This document shows positions 35,283 to 48,745 of a stretch of DNA of 64,000 bases, piece after piece. How positions within the stretch are numbered: position 1 is the first letter of the stretch; every line of letters starts with the position of its first letter. Position numbers and translations under genes: made by a program. Source of the DNA: Prinia subflava. Lineage: Eukaryota > Chordata > Aves > Passeriformes > Cisticolidae. Below the pieces are notes generated by a model. It made no database searches and had not been told where the DNA came from. It was given only the letters and a program-made list of their open reading frames with translations. Location: the NCBI RefSeq assembly GCF_021018805.1, contig NC_086283.1:10553162-10617161 (forward strand), given 5' to 3'.

Positions 35283-36666
35283 AAGCCTTCAATATCATGT
35301 TTGTGTAGCCTCCATAATATACTTTAGTGGGTCTTTCTGAACCTAATAAAACTCATTAGTAGTTGTATTTTCCAGAATACTTTTATTTTTCTTTTGGAAT
35401 GACTATAGTTCTAACATAATACAGAAAAATTCTGGCATCCTGAATACAGTGATTTTTAAACCCCACCATTTTAATATATTTTATCTGTTTTGTAAGACTA
35501 TGGAACTTAACATGAAAGAGAAGTTTCTCAGCTATCAGGTGAAAAAAATGCCACCAATTTATTAACAAAGGAAAGTTTACAGGTGAGATGAGATTAGTCT
35601 GATGACACATTGATATTGTCAGTATTTGCTTTTCTGGTTCCTAATGAAAACAATAGAGGGTACTAAATTCAACTAGCTGTGTAGATTATACTGTTTAGGC
35701 AACTTCATTTGAGAAGAGTGGGCTTGTGACAGTCTTGGATGCCAACAAGCATTTTTTTTTCTTCCTAATATGAATCCATTTTCAGTACTCCTTATGAGAG
35801 ACTCCATGGTTTATAGTAATAAATTTTTATTTCTAGTGGTGCTCATGTGATAAGAGACTAGCAAAACCCTCTGCAATTCTTTTTGACATGCATGGTTGAA
35901 TACAAAGGGCATAGATATATAGATACACATGTTACATGTGTTAATGGAAAATACTAAGTGGTCAAAGGCAACCTCCAAAGCATTTTATATGTAATAATCA
36001 CCCCTTTGGAGACAATTACAATATGTTATGTGTTTTTATTACATGGTGTGAAAACTGAGAACATTTCCTGAACCACAGTCGTAATATAGTATAATATAAT
36101 GGGTTTTGTTTATAATTTCTTTTTCTTTGATAGAATCATTGACTGGATAAACAACCTTTAAAACAAGCAATGAAAACTTGAACTCCACTTCTTTAGCTTT
36201 TTTCCCCCACTCTAGAAATTTAATATTCAGCTTCAGCATGTAACACAATGTCGGAGTCCATGTTTCCATGGATCCTCCACAGAGAGTGAAAAGTACAGAG
36301 ATAGAATTAAAACCTTTAGAAAAATTAGAATATATAAAAGCTTTAGATACATAAAGTAGAAATCTAACCCTGAGCCTTAAGCTTTACATGCCCTAAGTCC
36401 TAGTTCAGTGTAGAAGGACACAGCTTCAGGCTTAGTGATAGAGTACAGACACAACAAAAATAGAGTAGAGTACTGTTTATAATTTTTAGTATGAGTTTTA
36501 TGTACAACAAGGTAGAACCTTATGCTAGTAAGATAGAGTTTGACGTTAGTAGATATGCTATGTGCGTAGGTTTTGACGCTGATTTTCGTAGTTTTACGAA
36601 CTTTAGAATTGTACCTAGATTGGTTAGTGTGTAGATAAAAAATATGAATATGCATTTTGCAATTTG

Positions 36667-36676
36667 GGATAAAAAG
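36667..36676 (+). promoter_or_regulatory. TATA-like box of the solo LTR
   Basis: GGATAAAAAG is conserved in the same context in the related LTR (22256-22264), about 20 bp before the GATC-rich palindromes. This is the best candidate for the U3 core promoter. Whether it is active is unknown. Confidence 0.55.
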
Positions 36677-36842
36677 CCTCTGGGTCAGTTGGTCGGGGGA
36701 TTGATTGATCAATCTGATCAATCGATCCAATCTCCACCTCCTGCAGCCTGAGGAAGGAGCCTTGCCAGGGAGCTGAATGGGATTCTAAAGGTATCATCTA
36801 AAGGTAGCCTGGGATCTGGGCCCTGGGGTCCCATCCCTTCCT

Positions 36843-37110
36843 CCTGCGAGGGTTCGGGACCCCGGGACCCCTCCTTGTCCCTGCGATCCCGTCCCTTCCC
36901 TTTCCCCCTGCGGCGTTTGCCCCGGAACTCTGTTCGGGGCTGCTGGGGAGTCTGTGAGGGTTCCTGTCTCTGCAACCGGGAACTGCAAGGGTTTGGGACC
37001 CCGGGACCCCTGCTTGTCCCTGCGGCCCTGCTTTCGGGAACTCTGCCGAGTTCGGGACCCCTATTGCCACTGTGATCCCCGCAGCCGGGACCCCTGTCTG
37101 GGACCTGTGA
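36843..37110. repeat. GC-rich imperfect tandem repeat inside the LTR
   Basis: GGGTTCGGGACCCCGGGACCCC (first 18 bases at about 36850) recurs as GGGTTTGGGACCCCGGGACC at about 36990, and a shorter GTTCGGGACCCCT at about 37050. The repeated pieces are each followed by CTTGTCCCTGCG. The block stands out sharply from the AT-rich DNA around the element and is CpG-rich. Confidence 0.75.
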
Positions 37111-37407
37111 TCTTGTGCTCCCTTTCTGTTATTGTGACCCCACGGTTGGAAAATCCTGCTTGGGGTCAGATGGGAGGCTGATTTACCTAGAGGCTGTAAT
37201 GTCAGATATGTGCTTTGCTTATAGTCTTACTAGTTCTGCTTGTTAGGAATTCTGTGCTTTGTTTGCTGTTTCATTAGAACTCTGTGTGTTAAGATTTCTA
37301 TGCTTTAGTTATTGTCTTGTTTAGACTTTGTTTGCCTAGGTTTGTAATTGGTTGTAGAATAAGGCCGCTCTTAGAACTCTTTGCCTTCAGATATGTGCTT
37401 TTGTATA

Positions 37408-37413
37408 AATAAA
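37408..37413 (+). terminator. Polyadenylation signal of the solo LTR
   Basis: AATAAA lies about 70 bp before the LTR 3' border and is followed by T-rich sequence, as expected for the R/U5 junction of a retroviral LTR. Confidence 0.6.
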
Positions 37414-37481
37414 CTACTTTATTTAGATACTAAGATGTGGTAAGATCTTTAGAGACTTTATACCCGTACCCAGCCTAGGCA

Positions 37482-40429
37482 ACACAACACAGTACTTTTC
37501 ATGTCCTCCAAAGCATGAGAAGTTGTGCAATTGTTAATAACATATTGTGGCAGTATGAAGTGCAAATCTGGGACTACACTAATCAAAGTAACTTGCTTAT
37601 TTTAAAAATTCTGGTGATGGCATTGGCATTTCTCCATTTGCAGAAGTCTTCGTATTTTTCATGTGTATGAACTGTACTTAACTGCATGGAATATTTAATC
37701 CTGAGTTTGATGTTTTGGATGCAACCGAAAAAATATAAATAAATAAATTATATAAAAATAATGACAAATAGAAAAGATGCATGAGAAATTAGAAGACAGT
37801 ACCGGAACTAGGGAAAAGAATTGAAACAAGTATGTCTTTATACCAGACTCGTCCTCAGCCAGCATATCCTTTTCTCCAGACAAACCCTATGCATGCAATT
37901 TATCCATTCAGTAACCAAATTGCTTGCATTAGTTTCAGCTGCAATGGGAAAGGAAATGAATCAAAAAATCTCACAGCAGATTGGAAGAAGATAATGTGAG
38001 CAGAGTGAGGTCTGAACTGCAGAAAAAATTCTGGTGGAAAGCTATGGGCAGATATTTTCACATGACAACTTTGAAAAATGGAATAGATGCCAAATTTGCA
38101 GCAAGATGTAGAAAGAAATGCTAGGGTAAGGAGAATCATCTCTTGGGAATGTTCCCAACAACAACAAAAATCCCCATCTGGCCCAGGATTACAAAGCTGG
38201 ACTATTTCATCTGCATTATCTTAAAACATTTATAATTTATTCTCATGGTGCTTTGATGATCTTCAGCTTCCCTGATCACTGTTCTCTTTGTAATAAGCCA
38301 TTTTCCTGTCTTTCTCCTCCCTGTTTTTTTTTTTTTAAGCTTTAAATGTACTCATCTCTCACTGCTACATTGTCTTTAACCAGCATCTTTGTATAGTGAA
38401 ATTCAAAGCAGATTGAATTCAGAGTCTACATGAACTTAAATGCATCAGAAATAGTAAAATAGCATTACTAAAGCACCTTTTCACTCTGCCTGAGCATCTC
38501 TTTTAAATATATTTAGTGCTTTTATTTTTTAAGTTGTTATGTTAAAAGTATCTATTTACATGATTTTGTTTCTACAAATTTTATAAAATACTCTTAACTA
38601 GGAAACTTTTCTTCATGTCTAATGGCTTTGTCTCTGATACTGAATTTGAAGCCTGGGACTTCTCGTGTAAACCAGCCAAAATACAACTACTTTTATTTCT
38701 TTTTTCTGGTATTTTGGTAAACTTTATATCTCTTAATTTCATGCCATGAAATCAGTTTCTATGGGGTCGTCTTGTGTGAATTGTGTAAATTTTCACAGGA
38801 GACAAAAAAAGCTTCTATTTTTATTGGCTTACTGTCTTTATGAGATTTTTTTATCATCACAGTTTCTTTCCAGCCTCAGGTAGATATATATGGCTACAGC
38901 CAAATCAAATAAGGGTGATAACAGAAAAAGAGAGGAGCAGAGGTCTGCAGTTTCTGTTGCACAAAGCCTTCTCCAGAAATGATGAGAGAAGCAGAGGCTT
39001 CCATAGCCTTTATACAGTTACTGGCACAGGGGCTGGCTGTCCTGGGTCAGAGTCCCATATTGGCTGAACTCTGATCCATGTCTGAGATCTTTCATGTGAG
39101 ACCTCCATTGGCATTTCACATATGTAACCTGAATAAAAATCATGAATACTTCACCTAAAAGGGAAGGATATCACTTATGAGGGAAGAGTTTCGTTATTGA
39201 TTTCCACTTGTAGCAGCTTTTTAGAGTGATCCTTACTGTGTGTAATTCTAGAACAGATGGTGATAGAGCATGATTTCTTCATGTGGGTCCAATATGGATA
39301 TGTTTATTCTTGGAGCTGCAGTAGCATGAAGATACTATTTATAAATCCTACTTTGCTTGTTTGTTTGTTTTGCTTTGTTTCCATGAAAGCACTGCAAAGG
39401 GCAAAGCTTTCTGCTGCATCACGTTTGCAACGGTGAAGTGGGCAGAATTCAGTTTGCTCACGTAGCCTGAGAAAAATTGGGGAAATGCGCCATCTATAGA
39501 CACCTCTGTAATACTTCTTCTCCCGCGGCTGTGTGGTGCTTTTTTAGTCTTCTCCAAATCTGGTGTTAAAAACTTCGGCAAGAAATGCTACCTCTTAGTA
39601 CCAGTGAAGGGCAGTGATTAGAATACGATCTTCTTTCAAGTGAGTTTGGCTAACAATGGAAAAAAGGTAGGACGGAACCATTTGCCACAATTAGTTTTCT
39701 CATGTATTCTGTTTCCCTTAGTTTCTTCCTTTATTTTTCTGTTGTAAGATTCGTATAATGTAGCCCTGAAAGGTGAATATTATCTGATTTTTTAAAATCA
39801 GTTTTGTATTTTTTGATTTTAATGGCTGTTATGTTTCCTAAATGATTTTTTGCTTATCTGAAGTTACAGATTTTTCTACAGATAAAAATGTCCTTGCAAC
39901 CTAATGAACTAACAAGAGAATAATTTCTAAAGCAAGAGAAATTGTGCATTAGTTTAGTTAAATTCTTGTCTCTGAAAGGGAAGTGAATTCAAGTGATGCT
40001 GAGACCTTCCCAAGGTACACAGATTTTTACCACTTTATTTTACACACACCTCTTAAAAATATTAACAATATAACAAAGAACTTATGACCTAATTGTTATA
40101 ATGAAACTCACTTATGAAACTACTGACTTGAGTAACTAAGGTATGAAAATTATTTTAATTTAATTATTAACAGGAGAAGAGATGAGGATGTGCATGACAC
40201 AGATTTTTGAAGACTTTTCTAACAGAAACAGGAAGTAAATTTGATTTAATTCATCTATTCTATAAACATTTTAAGAAAGACTTTGCTGTTACCCATGAAA
40301 TTTAAAGAAATGAAAATCTATCTATCAAGTTTTAGTAATTGTCTACAGAACAGAAAACAATATGAGGAAAAAATCCCAACTTTACTGTGTAAGAGAGTCT
40401 CAAGGAATTTATTCTACGTTCTCTGATAT
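37482..40429. other. AT-rich sequence, no gene recognised
   Basis: Nothing coding was found. A short (TTTG)n run lies at about 39356-39375. Open frames of 75-79 codons (37900-38139, 38840-39067, 39348-39581) have no motif. Confidence 0.5.
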
Positions 40430-41135
40430 TTAATAGTCCCAAAAGTGATCTGGAAAAAGGGGATGACCAAGGTTATAAAGTTTTCGCTCCACACTGCTTT
40501 ATACAAAGCAGCAAAAATGAAATGTAGTTGCAAAGAGCTGTAGAAAGACTTCATGATAATGCATGATGGAGTGATAAAATGGCATGTGAGATTTAGTGCA
40601 GATAAATGCACTTGGGATCCAATCTTAATTTTCTGCATTAAAACTAGTGGCACTGAATTAAATTTTGCTGAAAAACTTAAAATTTTAACACTTTGTTCTG
40701 AACAAATTCTAGCTCAAAGCACAGTAGCAGTCAAAAAAAAAAAAAAAAAGGCAACTAGATTATTAGGAGGTATTAGAAAAGGAAGGGAAAACAAACAGTA
40801 AAAGCTTATGCCCTTGTATAAATGCCATAATTTGCCTGCAGAGTCATTGTTACCTGGAGTTCTGTTTACCCATATTCTGAAATTGTATTTTAAAATTTAA
40901 ATATGTACACAGAAGGACATCAAGGATGATCACAGATCTGGAAGGATTTTTTTTAAGGATTCATTAGATAGATTAGTTTTGCTGATCTTGAAAAAGTTAC
41001 AGCTAAGATGGACGTTTATGTAGTGTTGAGTCACATAGAACAGATGAGTGGAAGTCACTGTTCATGAATTGTTTTTATTCTCAATACAAAAAACAAGGGC
41101 TATTGAAATTATCCAGTGAAATGTCAAAACAAAAG
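40430..41135 (+). mobile_element. Ancient CR1/L3-like LINE fragment
   Basis: The order of blocks is that of an old amniote CR1-type ORF2: CAAAGAGCTGTAGAAA, GTGATAAAATGGCA, AGTGCAGATAAATGCA, GCAGTCAAAAA, TATTAGGAGGTATTAGAAA, GCCCTTGTATAAATGC, and later TTGAAATTATCCAGTGAAAT. It is heavily diverged with many indels. An A17 run (40733-40749) sits in the middle at the place where the element reads K-K. Confidence 0.75.
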
Positions 41136-41451
41136 AGTGCAGAGTTCTGTGATCAAAGATCAGAGAGTGGCTAAAGCAGAAACTATAGCTGGTGTATGAT
41201 GTTTTCCTCTCTCCTGCCTTGGAGCCTGACCTGCCCATGGCAATTTTGTGAGATCTCAAGGCTGAAGGTTCCAGGCTGGTGTCACATGGACTTCGATATT
41301 CTGGCTGGGAAGTGTGAAATGGGGATGAGGGGAAAAAAAATCTGAACAGGATGTGACTCTTGTGTAATCTGGAAAGAGATGCATTTTAAGTTCTCTCTCC
41401 TTCATCCTTGCACCACAAAATGCTGCAATTGCAATCCTGTTCCTAGAAAAC

Positions 41452-41590
41452 CAGAATCATTTATGTTGGAAAAGACCTTTAAGGTCACTGAGTCCAACCC
41501 CTAACCCCACACTGCCAAGTCCACCACTAAACCATGTCCTTAAGTGCCACATCTACATGTCCTTTAAGCACCTCTAGGGATGGTGCAGAA
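41452..41590 (-). mobile_element. CR1 LINE 3' end
   Basis: AGAATCATTTATGTTGGAAAAGACC followed by TTTAAGGTCA and GAGTCCAACC, CACTGCCAAGTCCACCACTAA and CACATCTACATG is the antisense of a common avian CR1 3' region. The 3' end points left, and the 5' side is truncated at about 41590. Confidence 0.9.
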
Positions 41591-43358
41591 GTCTGATCTT
41601 CCCCCATGCTTTCTTAAGTACTTCTAAGCGTTGTGTGGAGGGTTTTTTGATTCTTTTTTCCCCCAGCTGCTAAATAGATAAATGTATGGGAACAGTGTCT
41701 CTTGCTACTGGGAACTGAGCAGGGATGCTGCTTGCCTCAGGCAATACTTATTACTCTCAAAGAAGAGTGATGCTTATAGCTTGAAATGGAACCCATTTTA
41801 GAGGTATATTTAAGTTCTTCTGACAAGAAGAAAATTGCAAATTCAGCTTTTGGAACTTTAATATGCAGGATAAACATTACAGAACAAGAGCATAGCATGA
41901 CTCTGAAGTAATATCAGTGCCCACAGCTCCAAAATACATAAAACAATGCAACTACAGAAAGAATTAGACAATCTAAAGCATGGAGCTAAGTGTCAATGAA
42001 AAAAATCTGTGTTATAGTTGTGTATTTCATGTATTTTCTTACTGTACAATCATTTCAGACAAGCTGACTGCTATCTACATTCCCGTGGGAAAAGGTGATA
42101 AAGCTGTTTGCATTAAATTTTGTGCTAGACTGATAGAATCAGTCATAATGTATGAAAAACATTGATGAGCAATGAAGATATTTTATCTTTTTTCCTGAAT
42201 CCTCCTCAGCCTTAAATTACAATGGAAAAAGAACAAATAGCTCATTAATGAATGAGGTTTTTTTCCTCCCTTTAATGCCTTCGCAAGAAAAGGAGTACTA
42301 GATAAAAAGTATGAGAAAGAGATTTCATGTTTTATATCTGTAATAAAGTCCTTCAGTATGCTGACTTTTGTTACTGCTTTCTAAGCTACAGGAGGGCTGT
42401 TCCAGAAAACTCTTGAAGTTCTAGCATTTCATGTAAGATTTCAATATGTGAGAACTGTTGAATAATAGACATTCTTGAATTATTAAAGTAATTTTTTTCA
42501 TAATTTGATTATTTTAGGAAAGTAATGACTTATAATGTAATGAGCTTTGATAGTTCTGCTGTGTTTTCAGGATGCTAATATATTGTGGTAATTGTTATTA
42601 TTCTCAAAAGACATTACAATAATGCTTGGAAACTTTAATATTAAAAGTACAAGTCCCAAATCTAAAGCATCTTGAAATCTGCTTGCAGAGTTGTCAATAC
42701 CACAATCAAACACCTATTAGTGATTTCTTGTCTGTTTAAAACCTTTATCTCCTCATAATTCTTTATCTTCTCATAATTTTCATCATTAGCTGAAGTGTAT
42801 CGTTGTAGTTCAGGGTAGTGATATATTAATATCTTTTTCACAAGGTGTTGGGCTTTGATTGTGTGTCTCCTGCTGACAGAGCAGTTGGCAGGTCTATATC
42901 AATCTGTGACAAAAGCTAATTTTCAAAATTTTAAGATTTTAAAATTGCTTTTAGAGCTGGTATGCTGTAAATCTGCTGTCAAATCTACACTGAAAAGATA
43001 TTCTCATATTACAAGAACTTTCACATATTAGTAATTCTACTTTAAAACCATTCTGAGACATGACAGATTCAAATTCTGTAAACTCTGGGTTATAACTCTC
43101 AAGTTCTGTTGTAAGATAGAGTTTTACAGTACTGTAATAAACCATATTCCTTAGTGTTTTTGTCACATCTTCTCAAATTACAGATTAAGGGTCCCTTTGA
43201 AGGCCCTCAACAACTACTGTTCACTGTTCCTTATTACAGATGATTCTGAAGTAGCAACATCAGCTGTAGATTGTCATAAATGCTAGGGGGATGCCTGAGT
43301 AGCAATAATTGCATGCGGTGAATTACAGTTCATAATTAAACAGAATATAGAGGAGAAT
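41591..43358. other. AT-rich sequence, no gene recognised
   Basis: No coding potential or known repeat was seen. Open frames at 41980-42165 (+) and 42951-43166 (-) have no motif. Confidence 0.5.
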
Positions 43359-43402
43359 AATGAATTCCTTCTTTTTGGTTAATGAATTCCTTCTTTTTGG
43401 TT
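43359..43402. repeat. Perfect 22-bp tandem duplication
   Basis: AATGAATTCCTTCTTTTTGG plus TT occurs twice head to tail with no mismatch, so the duplication is recent or recently homogenised. It has no obvious function. Confidence 0.9.
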
Positions 43403-43619
43403 ACCCTTTTCCCCTGCAGTTATTCTTCTAAGAAATGCATTAGGGGGCAGCAGAGCCACGTGGAGATCAAAGCCACAACTGTATTCCACTTTTTTGCTGG
43501 GAATTGTGTTTTCTGCAGATGCTGTTGCCCAAATACAAGGCATCATGTTTTCTCAACACTGAATAAGCAAAATTAATTCTTTGAGTAATCAAATGTATAA
43601 TCAGAGAAATTCTCATTAT

Positions 43620-44067
43620 TGCTGAGCAGAGCTTGCACAATGTCAAGGCCTTTTCTGACTCACCACTCTGCTAGAGAGGAGTCTAGGGGGGCACAAGAAG
43701 CTGGGAAGGGACATAGCTGGCAGAGCTCACCCTGACTGACGAAAAAGCTATCCCACACCATGTGGCATCATGCTCGGCGTGTGCAGCCTGGGGACATTTG
43801 GACTGGTGGCATTTGTCTTCCCAAGTCCCTGTTACACGGGATGGGGCCTGCTCTCCCAGGGATGGCTGAACACCTGCCTGCCCATGGGAAGCAGCGAATG
43901 AATTTCATGTTCTACTTTGCACATGTGCCTGAATTTTGCTTTGCCTACTAAACTGTCTTCATCTCAACCCACGAGTTTTATCACTTTTCCAATTCTCTCC
44001 CTGGTTCTGCTGGTGGGGGAGTTGGTGAGTGGCTCTGTAGTACTCAGTTGACCCTGAGGCAAAAACA
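43620..44067 (+). mobile_element. ERVL-type LTR, 5' truncated
   Basis: The sequence follows a widespread avian ERVL LTR in order: AATGTCAAGGCCTTTTCTGA, GCACAAGAAGCTGGGA, GCATCATGCTC, GGCATTTGTCTTCCCAAGT, GATGGCTGAACACCTGCCTG, ACTAAACTGTCTTCATCTCA with CCCACGAGTTTT, and an end in GGCAAAAACA. The start of U3 is missing. No internal region follows, so it is a solo or truncated LTR. The small open frame 43760-43951 lies inside it and is not a gene. Confidence 0.85.
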
Positions 44068-47000
44068 ATGGAATACTGGAAACGTGGGTGGGAATGTGAG
44101 AATTTCACTCTGCAGCAAGCTTTCAATCTCTAGATTAGGACACTTTCAGATAGTATTTTAGCCACCTGTATGCTTCATCTTTTACAAAAGGAGATAAGAA
44201 ATGTAAAGGGAATTCACAGAATGTGCAACTAAATTTTTTACTGGAAATTCATGTTTCTTTTGCATAATGTATCAAAAGAATTTTTTTGAAATCTAGGTTT
44301 AACTGAAGATGTTGAAAGACAGCTTGACATGAGAATTAAAGCAGCAATGTCGACAATTCCATCACTATTAAAAATACTGGAGTATTTCCTTCTGTATCTG
44401 GTGTATGTGAGTATAGAATAATGTCAGAACTCTTTGGTGGTGAGTTCTGCATGAATGCAAATTATTTTATAAATATTATTACTGTTACAGAAGAAATGCA
44501 GTCCAACACTCCTACAGTGCAGCTGAAAAAATCTGTAAGAAGAGCAGGGAACTTCTGTATCTGTGTTCTTAGAGACTGTAAGGTATCTTAATGATCTTTC
44601 ACCATGACAGTTTTCAGTTGATTTATTTTCTGGAATGGTGATATTTTAGAAAGTTTGGCTACTTCTGAGGTAGTTATCCTACATAAAAGGATAAAATAAT
44701 AATAAAGCTTTTAAAGTATTTTAATTTACCTACAATATTTATATCTTGAATTTTTTTTTTTTTTGAGTAAGACTTTTGAGGACAAAGAGGAGGTCTGTTT
44801 CTGTTTCTCTAGTGAAATAATGAGCACATTCATAGGAAAATATGGTTATCTTTTAACACTATAATTATTAGTTACTATTTATGGCACTGAATCATAATCA
44901 GACCAAAATGTTTAAGTGGGTCACTACTTTTCTAACTGCTTACTGTAGATTATCTCAGCATTGTTCTTTAACTACTCTTCTTTTTTATGAATAAGTTATA
45001 GAAATGTTGCAGCATAGTTTTGATGTGCCTCTGTTTCTGGTTCAGTTCCTCTTTGTTTCTGGTTGTGTATTTTGTAATTTTTTTTGGCGTTTCCATTTCA
45101 TTGCCCTATTTTATTCAGAAATGCTGATCTGGTAAGATTTTACTTTAAAGAGGCATAACTAAGGGTAGAAGGGAAAACATTTAAATGATTCTTTGTAGTC
45201 TATTCAGATATTCAACTTTTTGTTCTGTATGTGTTGGTTTTAATAAAATGTTTTTCTTGATATGTTTCTGATGCTACTGTGGGAAGAGCTAATCATGCCT
45301 GAGTCTTGTCATCTTCCTGTTTCTCTTAGAATTAGACACTTTTTCATTATTTTCAAGGACTTATTTGTAAGGTTATATTTATCAGCAGAAAACATGCTGC
45401 AGATGCATGTTTTTCTTAAAAATTATTACAGAATCAATGGGCTCAGGTAATACGTTTTGTGAAAATGTTTATGAGCAGTAATAGCCACCAAGTGTATCAG
45501 AACACACAGAGGTAAAGTGTTATGATCCTAAGGAGAGAAAGAGCTTTCAAATAGTCTAAAACCAATTCTGTTTTGACAGTGCTTTCTTGTAAGCAAAGCA
45601 ACCTATTTTATACTTCTGTTTAGTGTAAATCACTTAAATAAAAGCAGTAAGTAAACTTTAATAATTTGAAGAATTTTCACAGTTAAAATATGACAGGATA
45701 ACATGAAACACCATGAAAAGCAGATGCAACAAATAAGCTTGTAAGTGAACCATAAACTATTTTGAGTGTTTTTATAGCACTTGCCACAGTTGTTTTTGGC
45801 CTATCTTCTCCCTGGAGTTTCTGATGTTGGGTTGAATTCTTACTTTTATTTTACATAACCATTATTTTTGTGCCAGTGCTCCTTCATTGTGCCTTCAAAG
45901 CCTAACTTACCTAAGAGTCCCCAAGTTGCTGCTTTTTTTCTTGCTGTGAATACATATTTTTGATAAACCATAAATTCCCAAAGCACGTTTTTACTGTCAA
46001 ACAAATGTAGGTCTAAGTCCAGAAAAGCACTTAGATGTTAATAGTTAAATACATAGTTAACTGTTGCATTTGACTGCACTAGTACTGATTGCATATTTTA
46101 AGCTCTGGACATACAAAAGTGCTTTAGTGGATTGCTGCCTGCAGGGAATGCCAAGGAAGAGAAAAAAATTTGCATTATGTTACTGAGCTAGGCCCTCTGG
46201 TACAGAGAAATATCTGCAAAGCCTTCACTTAGAAAGAAATAAAACCAAAATCCTATTTTTAAATAGGTAAAATATTTGCATTACAACATATGCACTCTAT
46301 AAATACCACAGAATTAGTTAAAAAAAAAAAGCCAACAACAAAACAGCTGTTCATTTTCACTTGCTCTTATGGGAACATTACTGTGCTTTGATGAGATTGG
46401 CAGTTGCTTTGAAAATATTGAAGGACTGATGTATCAGGCTGGGACCAGGGAGCTCTGCAGATCTAGGGCTGCTTGCTCATAGCATATGATTTGGAAGAAG
46501 AGCTGGAGAGAGTGAATAATTCTCTGGCATAATGTGAGAAAATGGGGTGTGTGAACAAAGCAGCAGGAATAAAAGGTCTGTGCTGAGAGGCACTGCCTTA
46601 GTTTGAGTGTTATAACCCTGGATGGCATGATTGTGTCAGGGAGTTGATGATATATTGTTCTGGGAAAGATGAACAACATGCAAAAGAGGTTATTTTGACT
46701 GGTGTTTTAGAAAAAGAAGTATTAAAACCTAAACCAGTGACAATTATTTTGCTAGAGATTATAGTGATGGCTGTAAAGGCTACATAATCACCGTGTATCG
46801 GTAATACATCTGCACACATCTTCAGGCAATGGGATCTCAGGTCTTACTCCAGCTGTTTCATCAATAAACTTAAAATTCCAGGTTGTATTTGAGGATGTGA
46901 AAAACACATCCTTTTAAAACAGCACGTATAATCAGCCTAAATCTACTTTACAAGGTTGGGTGTTGAAACTAAAAGGTGCTGCTGGAGTCTGACACTGATA

Positions 47001-48745
47001 CATCGGCTAATGCTGGCAACATGCTGGGCACTACCTATGTGCTGTAACACTGGAAGGCAGTACATTAGTGCCTGAATTAATGCACCCAGGGACTTTTAAT
47101 TCTTCACAGAATCTATTTCCATATTTAATTACGGGAAAGTCAGAAAAAAAAGTTACAAAGCACCTTCTTAATCCATTTCATTGTCAACGGGAGTGGCGAT
47201 TAGTAATTCTTCTTCAAGTTATATTGCAGGGTTCACTTAAAATAATGCAGCTCCTTGCTGAGTTTGCTCCAATTAAACCATATTTTATTTGCTAATGACT
47301 TACCGAGTTGACAATGACCTTGAAGTTGGTATTGTCAACACTCCATGGCATAAAGAGCTGGATGATTTACAGTTATTAAAAGTGCATCAATATATTCTTG
47401 AGTCTTTATCAGTATTTTTAGAAAGATTTTTAATTCCATTACAGATAGGATACTTTACCTGAATAATGTACAGGTTAGTAAGTTAAGCAATGGTCAATTT
47501 ATATTGTTTTTATTAAAGATTTTAAAGATGTATATACATAAAACAACACTTCTACTGTTTTTGAATCTGCAAAAGTGTATTTAACTGGACCATCTTTAAA
47601 ACTGTGTGGCTTTAATAACTAGAAATGCAAATTATTACTGTCACATTTCTGTTGGCCATAACTCACTTATATAAATATAAGTTAAATATATATATAAATA
47701 TATAAGCTTACAAATATTTAGATACTGAATTTCACCATTTCAGAAGTTACACTTTATTATGGTAAAATTTATTTCATTGTGGTGTCATTGTATGGGTAGT
47801 AACATCACTAGTACTGTATCAATGTAGTACTGTATCATCACTAGTATTTCACTGCTAGTGTTGTTGAACAGTTAGACATTCTTTATGAATTCTTCTTGGA
47901 ATTTAAAATGAAGGTGAATAGTAGAATTTCATTTCTATAATTTGGAAATGCTTAGAACATCATAGTTAAAATTAAGTAATGTGTGTGCCTTTAGAAGGGA
48001 TTTACAGTGGACTATCTTGAACATTTTAGATGAAACAGAATTTTGCACAAATGAGTGCACTAATTAACTCTTTTGCCACTAAAAATATCACTGAACTTAC
48101 TAATTTCCTGGGTTTTGTCATGTTTGTCCTTTTGGAAGCTGATGTTGCATGTTCTCTTAATCCAGATGCATACATAATCACTCTATGAATTCATGAACAT
48201 TATTTGCAGGGAACTATCATTAGTTCTTCATATTTTCATACTACATCATATCTGTCTTCAAGAAGGAGGGAAAAGAACCTTAATGACTTTAAAAAGAAGC
48301 TGATGTCATTATTTTAAAAAATACTGTATCATAAATTGAATCCTCTGATTTGATACATTTAAATTCATGATGTTTTATTTGTTAAGAACACTATTGCATG
48401 TGCAAAAATATGATTTACTGTGTGCCATTTAAAAAGAAGTGATCAAACAGCCATCTTACCTCAAGCAGATCTTTTAACAATATACTCTTTTTGTTTTACG
48501 TTCAAGAATTGAGTTACTACACCATAAAATTTTACTTTAATGGAGTCATCATTATGTGCAAAACTGTAACTGACAAATCACATGATCTAATTGCTGTAAC
48601 CAGTTCCTTTCTTAACTCTGAAACTGGTCTCAGTTTCTGCATCATGCCTAAAAATATATGGTAAAGGCTCTGGACTGTTCAATCTAGAGACTGTGAGATG
48701 TCTAGATCTTTTGAATCCTCACATTTTGAAATGTTAAATAATAGA

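Larger units (their letters stand above)
22401..36248. other. AT-rich gene-poor sequence
   Basis: No recognisable gene, RNA gene or clear transposon was found over about 13.8 kb. Small features include (CAAA)-type low complexity at 29310-29360 and an AT-rich inverted/direct repeat at 35219-35282. Open frames at 25285-25454, 27480-27736 and 29515-29945 are treated separately as weak candidates. The sequence could be intergenic or intronic. Confidence 0.5.
36249..37481 (+). mobile_element. Solo LTR of an ERV (ERVK-like), 1233 bp
   Basis: The element starts TGTCGG and ends AGGCA, so it has TG...CA ends. It is flanked on both sides by the 6-bp direct repeat ACACAA (36243-36248 and 37482-37487). 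A 6-bp duplication suits alpha/betaretrovirus-like ERVs. U3 is AT-rich with GGATAAAAAG (36667-36676) as TATA-like box. A dense GATT/AATC palindromic stretch follows at 36690-36730, then a GC- and CpG-rich block (36800-37100), and AATAAA at 37408-37413 about 70 bp before the end. No internal viral genes follow, so it is the product of LTR-LTR recombination. A diverged, truncated relative lies at 21760-22400. Confidence 0.9.

Noticed and set aside
36718..37181. Open frames of 64-90 codons on both strands
   Set aside because: They lie in the GC-rich repeated interior of the solo LTR.
43760..43951. 63-codon open frame
   Set aside because: It lies entirely inside the ERVL-type LTR.
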